A stretch of DNA of 64,000 nt, from NCBI GenBank assembly GCA_964007475.1, contig OZ023273.1:47617525-47681524 (forward strand), written 5' to 3'. The notes below the pieces were generated by a model. That model did not search any database. It worked only from the letters and a program-made list of their open reading frames with translations, and was not told the origin of the DNA. Both the position numbers and the translations under genes were made by a program. The DNA is from Hybos culiciformis. Its lineage: Eukaryota > Arthropoda > Insecta > Diptera > Hybotidae. This document shows, piece after piece, positions 55,601-58,571 of this stretch (position 1 is the stretch's first letter; each line of letters starts with the position of its first letter).

Positions 55601-58571
55601 ATTAAATTTTATTACATAAAAGTAAATTCAATCTAATTATGTATATTTCGAATGTGCTTGATAAAAGCTCAACAAATATTTTTGTTTTATCTTTGGGTAG
55701 TTCCATTGGAAATTTTATAACTTTGTTCCGATTGAAATGAACGCTTCAATCGCTCTTCAAAATTTTCACCATGAATTTGTAAACTGTAGATTACTTTTAA
55801 GCTTAAACCACTTATTTAAATTACTGGTGCTAACAATCTTGGGGGCTGTTTAATTAGTTTAATTAGTTTGTCTAATATTTCTTCCAAATTGAGTAAATTT
55901 TTTTTGCTGTGTTACTACATGTCTCCATTTACAAAAAAAACATTATGATACTTTAAGAATTATATTAAAATTAAAAGATAAATATATTTGTTTATGCAAG
56001 CTCACCTGCTTGAATTTTAACATTTCGGCTAAGTACGCTTCCAGCTTCATTAGTAGCTTTACATCTATATGTTGTTTCATGAACATCTGCTCTAAAATAT
56101 TGCGGCAAGAATGGTGGAAAATATAAAGTCCCGTTCCCAGGTGTTTGCCTGTATAAAACAACAAAATCAAAAAAATAAATAAATTAAAAGATTGGGGAAA
56201 TTAATTATATAATTAATTATAATATCGAAACTAATGTTGTGAAAGGTCAGGGAGATTCAAAGAAAACGTATCCTATTAGAGTAAAAAAAAAGGTGTATTT
56301 CATGAAAATAAAAATGAGTAATGGTAATCGTCTTTTTTATGATCGAATCGTTAGTTATTATAATCCTTCGAAAAAAATATATCATTATATTTTTATATTA
56401 ATATTTATAAATAAAATAACCAAAAAGTTTCTTTTTAATTTGTGTTGATATTTATTTTGTTTTAATTGATTGACAATGAAAATTATGTCTCTTGTGACAC
56501 TTTTCTTAAATTAATTTTACGTTAGTTCTTCGTCAGTACGTAAGGACTTGCTGGGCTTAAAAATGTTTATAGTTTTATTTTCAAGTCTTTTCAAATTTGT
56601 CTAGCTTAAGTACGAAAGTTTTCGTAGAACTTTAAATATATTGAAATAAAATTTTCTATTCTTTTTGTTTTTAGTTTTTATTCTTATACCCAATACTCAA
56701 TTCTTATATACATTTATTATTTATTATTATTCGTTTCTATATTTTGATATTTATCCAAAAAAGAAAACTGTCATAATTTTTGTATAATATATATAATATT
56801 ATTAATTTAGGAACAGCAATATGCAAACTGTAAAAGAAATGTTTATATTTTTAGTTTTTGATGACAATTGCGGTGAATATTTTATTTCCTTGTTCTTTAC
56901 ATATAAAATTGTGAAGTTTTCTTCTATTTTTTTTTTTCCTATTTTTGGGGAACAAAGCTTGTCACCTTAAAAGAAAGTCTCAAAATAAAAATAAATTTTT
57001 TTTTTTTATTTTTTTTTTGTAGAAATAAAAATTTTAAAAGATGAAGAAAATAATACGAAACCATAGAATTTAGAAAAAAACTAAGAAAGTACATTGCACT
57101 TAGTAAAATAATATATAAATTTGTTTTTTTTTTTTTTTTGTGCAAATATTATTTCATTTCTTTTTATTTTTTTCAGAATATCTAAATGGAAAAAGAAATT
57201 CAGAAGTAGATGGTAAAAATAAAGAAAAAACAAGAAACAGAATGCAAAGTTTATTTTTCCCCCTCAAGGGAATAAGCATAATATATTTACATACATTTTT
57301 TTTTTTTTATTTGTAATTTGACAGTTTGAAACGCTTATAGCTCTTTTACGCGAAATAAATTATGTAGAATGTGAAAAAATACGTAAATACATTAATTCCA
57401 TAAAAATAAAAGAAAAAGGAATGAATATTTAAGAAAAAATAATGTTTTTTTTTTTTTACATTTTTAAATATCTAAAATTATTTCTTTTACGATAGTCGCG
57501 TTATTTATTTTTTTTCTTGTTGATTCATAACTAACTTACTACAATATTAGATATTATTCTCTAGGCTTTTAGGAAGGGTTAACATACATATCATTTTGAG
57601 ATAACTTAAATTTTAACTTATACGTTGTTCGCATTCAAATTTAAATTCCACTTATATTCCCGAAAACAAATTGCAGTTCGCATTACAAAATTTGATGAGA
57701 ACTGGAATTTGATGATGTATAAAAAAAAAATTGAGAAAGAGAAAAAGTTTTTGTGGTTGAAAATTTTGACTTTTTATCTCGCTTTTTATCAATTTTATTT
57801 TGTTTTTTTCATTTTGACTCGAATGCCAACTGTAAGGAAATTTCAAAAAGTTAGTCAAAGTAACTATAAATGTAGAATTTTAACCCTGACAAACTAGAAT
57901 ATGAAAGTGGAATATACATATTCCGGAATATATTTTTAATATGAAAAATCCAGTTCATTTTCCTGAAATATTCCGGAAAACAGCATATTCCACAAATATT
58001 CTCCTAATGCGAACATCATATTAGATAGCACATGTGGAAAATTAATTCTTAATTAGCAATAATGATGGGAACTTAATCTAGAATTACACGGTTACAGTGT
58101 ACTTATAAAACCACAACAATGCTTATGTTATGTTATCATCATATCGTAATAATAATAAATTATAATTTGTTTTTGAATAATTGTCATGAAACAACAATAA
58201 TTTTAAAATCTTAACTTGTTATGTTAACTTTATCTTCTTTAAAGTGAACATATTTAATATTCTTCTAATTAGCCTATTTTATAACTATACTTATGTATAT
58301 ACAGGCACATGATAATAGTTAAAATTAAATATAAAAATTTGTTTAACTTATTATTACCTTAAACCAGGAACCGGAGTTGCAATTGCACCATCTTTTAAAA
58401 TCCATGTGATCAAAGGCGGCGGATGACCATGAGCGGAACAAGATACTTGAGTACCGGTATCATTGCTAAATATCAGTCGTGGAGGAGGCTCCTGTATAAA
58501 TGATGGAACTCTGAGTCCATTTGAAGCTTTTGTAAATGGCAGTATTATCACATATAAAAAATTTTCTAAAC
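22616..58571 (-). CDS. Dscam-like: Dscam-family cell adhesion receptor, multi-exon gene (partial at both ends)
   Basis: Homophilic Ig-superfamily receptor of the neuronal surface; in insects this family acts in dendrite/axon self-avoidance and tiling. I joined 32 exons by GT/AG sites. Exon phases agree at every junction and give about 2009 codons with no stop. Order: signal-peptide remainder, Ig1-9, FN1-4, Ig10, FN5-6, transmembrane helix (about residue 1645-1667 of the visible part), cytoplasmic tail with the ISPYATF motif. This 9 Ig/4 FN/1 Ig/2 FN order is diagnostic of Dscam, and the length matches the family's roughly 2000 residues. Exons encoding Ig2, Ig3 and Ig7 are single, unlike the arrays of insect Dscam1, so a Dscam2/3/4-type paralogue is inferred; which one is unresolved. 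Most domain borders lie at phase-1 introns. The start-codon exon is missing, and the C-terminus is either at 22616 or in an exon not found. The low end given here includes the in-frame TAG reached if the last exon is not spliced. Confidence 0.95.
22620..22832 (-). CDS. Dscam-like: Dscam-like exon: distal cytoplasmic tail, last recognised exon
   Basis: Acceptor TCTATTAG|C preceded by a T-rich tract. Encodes SLNSEVNFDNA, a glycine run, LGFRPPTGFTDSREFSEAEC, DRDHALDLEVQRVMENNDN and DREELTSLLAR. The C-rich DREELTSLLAR end looks as if it should continue into a short C-terminal exon by donor GCAAG|GTAGGA. Unspliced, a TAG stop ends the protein at 22616. Phase 2-2 (213 bases). Part of an open frame that runs in antisense-T artefact sequence upstream to 22918 is not coding. 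Confidence 0.85.
22833..25382 (-). other. Intron in the cytoplasmic-tail region (2.55 kb)
   Basis: AT-rich, no recognised exon or repeat. A 61-codon open frame at 23448-23633 on the minus strand has slightly mixed composition but matches nothing I know, and its edges give no exon compatible with the Dscam frame. Confidence 0.7.
25383..25575 (-). CDS. Dscam-like: Dscam-like exon: cytoplasmic tail, Asn/Arg-rich segment
   Basis: Acceptor ATGCAG|AT. Donor AACAACAG|GTAGTT is inferred because it joins in frame to the next exon, giving NNSLNSEV. Encodes DMFRPDSSTESNNDQSSPID, RRGNTPRHITSEMRANRANR and SMDLIHPESNN. If the intron is retained the next codons read AGG TAG, giving a shortened tail ending in NNR. 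Confidence 0.82.
25635..25853 (-). CDS. Dscam-like: Dscam-like exon: serine-rich cytoplasmic segment
   Basis: Acceptor ATTTTAG|AT, donor AGAG|GTGATT, phase 1-1 (219 bases, frame-neutral). Encodes ESTLSKSMTMVAGSSQVQGH, then a Ser/Arg/Lys-rich stretch (KKSSRESSSGRSKSQR) and DPSHGETESDTSISPTNEFS. Low-complexity basic/serine composition suggests a disordered, phosphorylatable segment; this is inference. Confidence 0.88.
25854..27118 (-). other. Intron in the cytoplasmic-tail region (1.27 kb)
   Basis: Contains an imperfect inverted repeat (26771-27020, listed separately). The remainder is AT-rich with no recognised coding segment. Confidence 0.7.
26771..27020. repeat. Imperfect inverted-repeat element in a cytoplasmic-region intron
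   Basis: Left sequence ATTCAACGGTCCCCTGTCGA (26793-26812) is mirrored by the complement of CAATAGGGACCGTCGAATTA (26991-27010). The similarity extends outward to CAGTGTA on the left and its complement CACTA on the right. The total is about 250 bases with no coding content. Probably a MITE; the exact ends are uncertain. Confidence 0.6.
27119..27367 (-). CDS. Dscam-like: Dscam-like exon: cytoplasmic tail with ISPYATF motif
   Basis: Acceptor TTTATTAG|AA, donor GATG|GTAAGT, phase 1-1 (249 bases, a frame-neutral cassette). Encodes EMYEISPYATFSVTGGRTNS, proline-rich NNPAKTPTRGV, LDYTVQFKTFGHPEGDNLNA and KSSWHKQRYYNTD. ISPYATF is a shared cytoplasmic motif of the Dscam family. Confidence 0.93.
27586..27749 (-). 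CDS. Dscam-like: Dscam-like exon: end of transmembrane helix and start of cytoplasmic tail
   Basis: Acceptor TTTCATCAG|A, donor TTCTG|GTATGA. The first residues (LGLII) finish the helix and are followed by the basic stop-transfer cluster KHRR. Then come CGPISEGYESRALPSDYKEE and QQVYSASPVKTVDKGNDS. The tyrosines are possible kinase targets, but that is inference only. Confidence 0.92.
27750..28657 (-). other. Intron inside the transmembrane helix coding region (0.9 kb)
   Basis: Separates the last codons of the membrane helix from the rest. AT-rich sequence with no recognised feature. Confidence 0.7.
28658..28967 (-). CDS. Dscam-like: Dscam-like exon: end of FN6, juxtamembrane stalk and most of the transmembrane helix
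   Basis: Acceptor GAAATAAG|GT, donor CTTTT|GTAAGT. Encodes LRWTVVTSDISNAEENRDNL, FLPAHWYQLRISATNDAGKT and YNFATLNLDGITIPPPA, the conserved end of FN6. A polar stalk of about 25 residues follows, then SSLIVGVIITIFVLL, the start of the membrane span, which is completed in the next exon. Confidence 0.94.
29318..29548 (+). mobile_element. Helitron-like non-autonomous element in a Dscam intron
   Basis: Begins TCTATATATCTG and carries the phrase ATAAAAATGAAAGTCCGTTT, followed by GAACCAATGAACCGATAG, both reminiscent of insect Helitron 5' regions. Near the 3' end GCGAA-ACAACG-TTCGC forms a perfect hairpin. It is followed by eleven bases and CTGA (fits CTRR) next to T. No inverted repeats or target duplication, as expected for Helitrons. 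231 bases, no coding capacity, in the intron between the two FN6 exons. Confidence 0.65.
29616..29741 (-). CDS. Dscam-like: Dscam-like exon: first half of FN6
   Basis: Acceptor TGTTTCAG|TA, donor ATTAG|GTAATG, phase 1-1. Encodes SQAPNESELISVNSTCLNLR, LASWISGGCPINHFSIEHRP. The W-x(4)-GCPI motif is a signature of Dscam FN6. Confidence 0.92.
30501..30875 (-). CDS. Dscam-like: Dscam-like exon: end of Ig10 and most of FN5
   Basis: Acceptor TCATTAAG|GT, donor GGGAAAC|GTAAGT, phase 1-1. Encodes LSGNYTCSANNLFGKDEIIY (second Ig10 cysteine), then FN5: PSSPQIIVQYASAESIKITW, SPEDGGAPIQGYSISYKIMG and LKCGSQYIIKMLSHNLVGDG. The core FN strands are complete. Confidence 0.93.
31040..31138 (-). CDS. Dscam-like: Dscam-like exon: middle of Ig10
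   Basis: Acceptor TTTAAAAG|GG, donor CATC|GTATGC, phase 1-1. Encodes NPTPRARWLTRDRPVTFSPF and YEVTSEGNLKIH, supplying the Ig10 tryptophan. It is much richer in G+C than its neighbours, about half by eye, with many C/G third positions (CCC, TTC, GTG, ACC, TCC, GAG, GGG, AAC, CTG), yet the reading is plainly Dscam. It is too short to appear as a long open frame. Confidence 0.88.
31211..31291 (-). CDS. Dscam-like: Dscam-like exon: start of Ig10
   Basis: Short exon (81 bases). Acceptor TTATTCAG|CC, donor GTTG|GTAAGT, phase 1-1. Encodes APARIASFSQTLRKAVGTNL and ILECIAVG, with the first Ig10 cysteine. The P-A-R-I-x-S-F motif marks the FN4/Ig10 junction of Dscam. Confidence 0.92.
31597..31752 (-). 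CDS. Dscam-like: Dscam-like exon: second half of FN4
   Basis: Acceptor ATTTTCAG|CT, donor AGAG|GTTTGT, phase 1-1. Encodes FEARGLVENQKYEFWVSCST and SVGEGEPTLVVSQATNTR, the end of FN4 that precedes Ig10 in Dscam proteins. The codons after the donor read into intron sequence. Confidence 0.92.
31936..32244 (-). CDS. Dscam-like: Dscam-like exon: second half of FN3 and first half of FN4
   Basis: Acceptor TTTTCTAG|TT, donor AAAT|GTAGGT chosen over the nearby AG|GTTATT because only it keeps the next exon in frame. FN3 closes with LHKATNYSIRVLSYTSTGDG and YCITEDDVPDAPAAI; FN4 opens with ILVSWLPPTNRNGIITHYTV and a YSREAGRKGQPK loop. Confidence 0.93.
32875..33018 (-). CDS. Dscam-like: Dscam-like exon: first half of FN3
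   Basis: Acceptor TTTTTGCAAG|TA, donor AAGAA|GTAAGT, phase 1-1. Encodes VPEAPPQNVTCTPLSSQSLK, ITWQEPLLQFHGGIIQGYKI and LYRPIV, the standard Dscam FN3 opening. Confidence 0.93.
33721..33976 (-). CDS. Dscam-like: Dscam-like exon: rest of FN2
   Basis: Acceptor TTAAATAG|A, donor GGAG|GTATAT. Opens with IPPRESWNGELIGYTV, a hallmark Dscam FN2 sequence continuing the tryptophan of the preceding exon, then LRNLRKYTRYAITVRALNSF and GPGPWSAAVFGTTLEG. Confidence 0.94.
33977..35523 (-). other. Intron within FN2 (1.55 kb)
   Basis: Phase-0 intron dividing FN2 just after the tryptophan. AT-rich; I see no exon or repeat in it. Confidence 0.7.
35524..35734 (-). CDS. Dscam-like: Dscam-like exon: end of FN1 and start of FN2
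   Basis: Acceptor TATTCTAG|C, donor TGGCAG|GTAATT, ends in phase 0. Encodes AAVAGLNPATTYLIRMQAIN (the L-P-T-Y-x-I/V-R core of FN type III) and the FN2 opening EEAPTEAVSNVQVQTGGERE, LVVTWQ. Confidence 0.93.
35835..35925. repeat. Possible hAT-type fragment in the FN1 intron
   Basis: CAGGGGTGTGCAAGTATGAG followed by GAGCCTC and AAGAGCCACATTAGAG resembles one end of hAT-type non-autonomous elements. No matching opposite end was found, so it is at most a truncated copy. Confidence 0.35.
36020..36542 (-). CDS. Dscam-like: Dscam-like exon: complete Ig9 and first part of FN1
   Basis: Largest exon (523 bases). Acceptor AAATATAG|AG, donor AAAAG|GTAAGG. Ig9 is intact: VTLECHAKGDEPITISWTQN, then DRHDSGMYKCAAENPYGRAE. 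It runs directly into FN1 with PDPPSNLEVIEVGSRTVKLS, WRRPFDGNSPVLSYLVQYQ (the WxxP and YxVxY pattern of fibronectin III). The FN1 insert TDWNSQQTINVSLPSTS follows. Read past the donor, the frame stops at once (AGG TAA). Confidence 0.94.
36629..36781 (-). CDS. Dscam-like: Dscam-like exon: second half of Ig8
   Basis: Acceptor TTATTTCAG|AT, donor AATG|GTAAAA, phase 1-1. Encodes SSLILNFATQADEGHYMCQA (second cysteine) and NNIGNGLKKIIRINVN, a Dscam-like end of Ig8. Confidence 0.92.
36946..37065 (-). CDS. Dscam-like: Dscam-like exon: first half of Ig8
   Basis: Acceptor AATTTAG|TG, donor TCAAG|GTATAT, phase 1-1. Encodes APRWTFEPMDTAIMLGN and INCDAEGYPLPTITWFKGQG, with the first Ig8 cysteine and the tryptophan. 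The PRW motif at the Ig7/Ig8 border is typical of the family. Confidence 0.93.
37481..37616 (-). CDS. Dscam-like: Dscam-like exon: second half of Ig7
   Basis: Acceptor TTTTTAG|G, donor AGAG|GTAAGC. Encodes VTEKKDEFYSLLVFKDISSK and SGKYTCFASNAAAKVNFTAE, with the second Ig7 cysteine. Ig7 is split by a phase-0 intron of 1.5 kb, so a mutually exclusive exon could in principle lie there; none was recognised. Confidence 0.92.
37617..39106 (-). other. Intron within Ig7 (1.49 kb)
   Basis: Phase-0 intron. This is where an alternative Ig7 half-exon would be expected if this gene varied Ig7. A proline-rich minus-strand reading at about 38690-38740 was looked at and rejected. Otherwise AT-rich. Confidence 0.65.
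39107..39252 (-). CDS. Dscam-like: Dscam-like exon: first half of Ig7 (single copy)
   Basis: Acceptor CTAAAAAAAAG|GT (weak pyrimidine tract, inferred from frame and homology), donor CTTCAG|GTTTGT, ends in phase 0. Encodes PPVIEPFKFPKNLQEGGRAQ, ITCAVSSGDMPIYFSWKKDD. Ig7 is the third alternatively spliced domain of insect Dscam1 and is encoded by two alternative exons in Drosophila Dscam2; only one copy is found here. Confidence 0.92.
39791..39940 (-). CDS. Dscam-like: Dscam-like exon: second half of Ig6
   Basis: Acceptor TATGACAG|GC, donor AACA|GTAATG, phase 1-1, only 58 bases from the preceding exon. Encodes YLQIKQVDSNRDAGVYTCIV (second Ig6 cysteine) and ends QLTVN, completing the Ig6 fold. 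Confidence 0.92.
39999..40130 (-). CDS. Dscam-like: Dscam-like exon: first half of Ig6
   Basis: Acceptor TTATTATAG|GA, donor ACAA|GTAAGA, phase 1-1. Encodes PPYVRAIGPIKAIAGEDIIV then HCPFSGYPIEKIKWDKG, carrying the first Ig6 cysteine and the tryptophan. The CPxxGYPI motif is characteristic of Dscam Ig6. A 5.0-kb intron, the longest in the gene, lies upstream. Confidence 0.93.
40131..45149 (-). other. Longest intron, between Ig5 and Ig6 (5.0 kb)
   Basis: AT-rich throughout with many homopolymer A/T runs. No Ig-like half-exon (Cys with Trp 10-15 residues later, or YxCxxxN) was found on the minus strand and no gene was found on the plus strand. Its size makes it the likeliest intron for undetected regulatory elements, but none is visible. 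Confidence 0.65.
45150..45354 (-). CDS. Dscam-like: Dscam-like exon: second half of Ig5
   Basis: Acceptor ACTTACAG|T, donor TTATG|GTAATT. Encodes FSWLLDSQPI (Ig5 tryptophan), RFAIGQFVDMSGDVISHLNI and DDGGLYKCITSNSMG (second cysteine), ending in ARLNVYG. The match to Dscam Ig5 is very close to the family pattern. Confidence 0.94.
45355..46493 (-). other. Intron within Ig5 (1.14 kb) with a degenerate repeat
   Basis: Holds the less AT-rich, internally repetitive patch at about 45516-45775 described under repeats. No coding exon recognised. Confidence 0.7.
45516..45775. repeat. Degenerate internally repeated segment in the Ig5 intron
   Basis: Two imperfect units, each of the form ATTGTG-x-C-AAGGATTCG-x(6)-GAGGGC-GAAA, lie at 45608-45650 and 45709-45753. 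They are accompanied by repeats of GATGAAAGTTRRTAT at about 45549 and 45751. Composition differs from the intron background, so a decayed transposable element is likely. Confidence 0.55.
46494..46594 (-). CDS. Dscam-like: Dscam-like exon: first half of Ig5
   Basis: Acceptor TTTTTCAG|AT, donor CCTCAG|GTACAA, ends in phase 0. Encodes PELIYTFIEQNVRPGPHISL and KCSASGSPPPQ with the first Ig5 cysteine. The PGPxxxLKC arrangement is typical of Dscam Ig5. Confidence 0.92.
46844..46971 (-). CDS. Dscam-like: Dscam-like exon: second half of Ig4
   Basis: Acceptor TTCTACAG|T, donor GGCG|GTAAGT. Encodes SLMISDVGRRNKGVYQCLVS (second Ig4 cysteine) and closes with SELKLGG, a characteristic end of Dscam Ig4. 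Confidence 0.93.
46972..48484 (-). other. Intron within Ig4 (1.5 kb)
   Basis: Contains one copy (about 48103-48330) of a dispersed repeat also seen upstream of the gene at about 59463-59660. The rest is AT-rich without features. Confidence 0.65.
48103..48330. repeat. Dispersed repeat copy A (Ig4 intron)
   Basis: Shares an ordered set of blocks with 59463-59660: CGTTTGTCA, ATATTTTACCCA-like, CAACAAATTCTCCAATATAA, AAAATTATTTTCCTGCATTC, ATTCGCA and TTTAAATAA. Family unknown. Confidence 0.55.
48485..48708 (-). CDS. Dscam-like: Dscam-like exon: end of Ig3 and first half of Ig4
   Basis: Acceptor AATTTCAG|A, donor GAAAA|GTAAGT (consensus). Begins with ICQASNQFGEQ (second Ig3 cysteine), runs through the linker to FNCSATGTLL (first Ig4 cysteine) and IDWLHNGKPI (Ig4 tryptophan). 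An overlapping plus-strand open frame at 48452-48634 is a shadow. Confidence 0.92.
49815..49932 (-). CDS. Dscam-like: Dscam-like exon: middle of Ig3
   Basis: Acceptor TTTTGCAG|A, donor AAATGG|GTAATA, ends in phase 0. It supplies the core tryptophan (TWYRVSD) and the strand RIIVSRTLLLIKNADDRDAG leading to the second cysteine, which is in the following exon. Ig3 is thus spread over three exons. Confidence 0.9.
49933..52023 (-). other. Intron within Ig3 (2.1 kb)
   Basis: AT-rich; contains short non-homologous open frames only. This is a position where insect Dscam1 would carry part of its exon-6 array, but no related exon copies are seen. Confidence 0.65.
52024..52144 (-). CDS. Dscam-like: Dscam-like exon: first half of Ig3 (single copy)
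   Basis: Acceptor AATTATAG|AA, donor TTTAC|GTAAGT. Encodes APRTNQKPVIEIEVERGNDV then LSCNIQGNPLPIF with the first Ig3 cysteine. The counterpart is the exon-6 array of insect Dscam1; only one copy is present here. The codon for the threonine before the core tryptophan is split with the next exon. Confidence 0.9.
52517..52666 (-). CDS. Dscam-like: Dscam-like exon: second half of Ig2
   Basis: Acceptor TTTTTTAG|CT, donor AAAG|GTAATT, phase 1-1. Encodes GRYVVLSASGDLYIRSI, the acidic-glycine turn SEDG and the second Ig2 cysteine in KFSCLTTNTLNGERQRS, a sequence typical of Dscam Ig2. Confidence 0.92.
52667..56005 (-). other. Two introns flanking the Ig2 first-half exon (1.7 and 1.5 kb)
   Basis: Non-coding apart from the exon at 54369-54530. 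Rich in poly-T and poly-A runs. No additional copies of the Ig2 half-exon could be read on the minus strand. Confidence 0.65.
54369..54530 (-). CDS. Dscam-like: Dscam-like exon: first half of Ig2 (single copy)
   Basis: Acceptor TTTCAG|TT, donor ATAG|GTATAT, phase 1-1. Encodes YHVRVENTEVYMGNSALLRC with the first Ig2 cysteine, then SSWYKGDEVLLPDLSD. This is the segment encoded by the exon-4 array of hypervariable insect Dscam1. Here only one copy is seen; the flanking introns (1.5 and 1.7 kb) hold no second copy that I could read. Confidence 0.92.
56006..56148 (-). CDS. Dscam-like: Dscam-like exon: second half of Ig1
   Basis: Acceptor TATACAG|G, donor GCAG|GTGAGC. The frame gives LYFPPF, the conserved beta-strand motif of Dscam Ig1, then TYRCKATNEAGS with the second Ig cysteine, ending in VKIQA. 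The arginine of PGLR is completed across the junction with the preceding exon. The longest open frame through this exon (about 55943-56170) is out of register and is not the coding frame. Confidence 0.92.
56149..58357 (-). other. Intron within Ig1 (2.2 kb)
   Basis: AT-rich. Its 5'-most part (57623-58015) may be a small inverted-repeat element with short ends reading GTTCGCATT (see repeats). The rest shows nothing recognisable. Confidence 0.6.
57623..58015. repeat. Possible short inverted-repeat element in the Ig1 intron
   Basis: GTTCGCATT at about 57626 is mirrored by AATGCGAAC at about 58005, each followed inwards by a GGAAT/ATTCC-rich stretch (CCACTTATATTCC, GGAATATGC). The match is short and no target duplication is visible. 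Confidence 0.3.
58358..58571 (-). CDS. Dscam-like: Dscam-like exon 1 of those visible: signal-peptide core and first half of Ig1
   Basis: Acceptor TTTCAG|G at 58572-58573 and donor AAG|GTAAT. The first codons give a hydrophobic stretch (FLYVIILPF) followed by small polar residues, which fits the h- and c-region of a signal peptide. After it comes the Dscam N-terminus (VPSFIQEPPPRLIFSNDTG) and the first Ig1 cysteine in VSCSAHG, with tryptophan in ITW. There is no in-frame ATG before the upstream stop at about 58636-58638, so the initiator must come from an upstream exon. Start phase 1, end phase 2. Confidence 0.9.
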
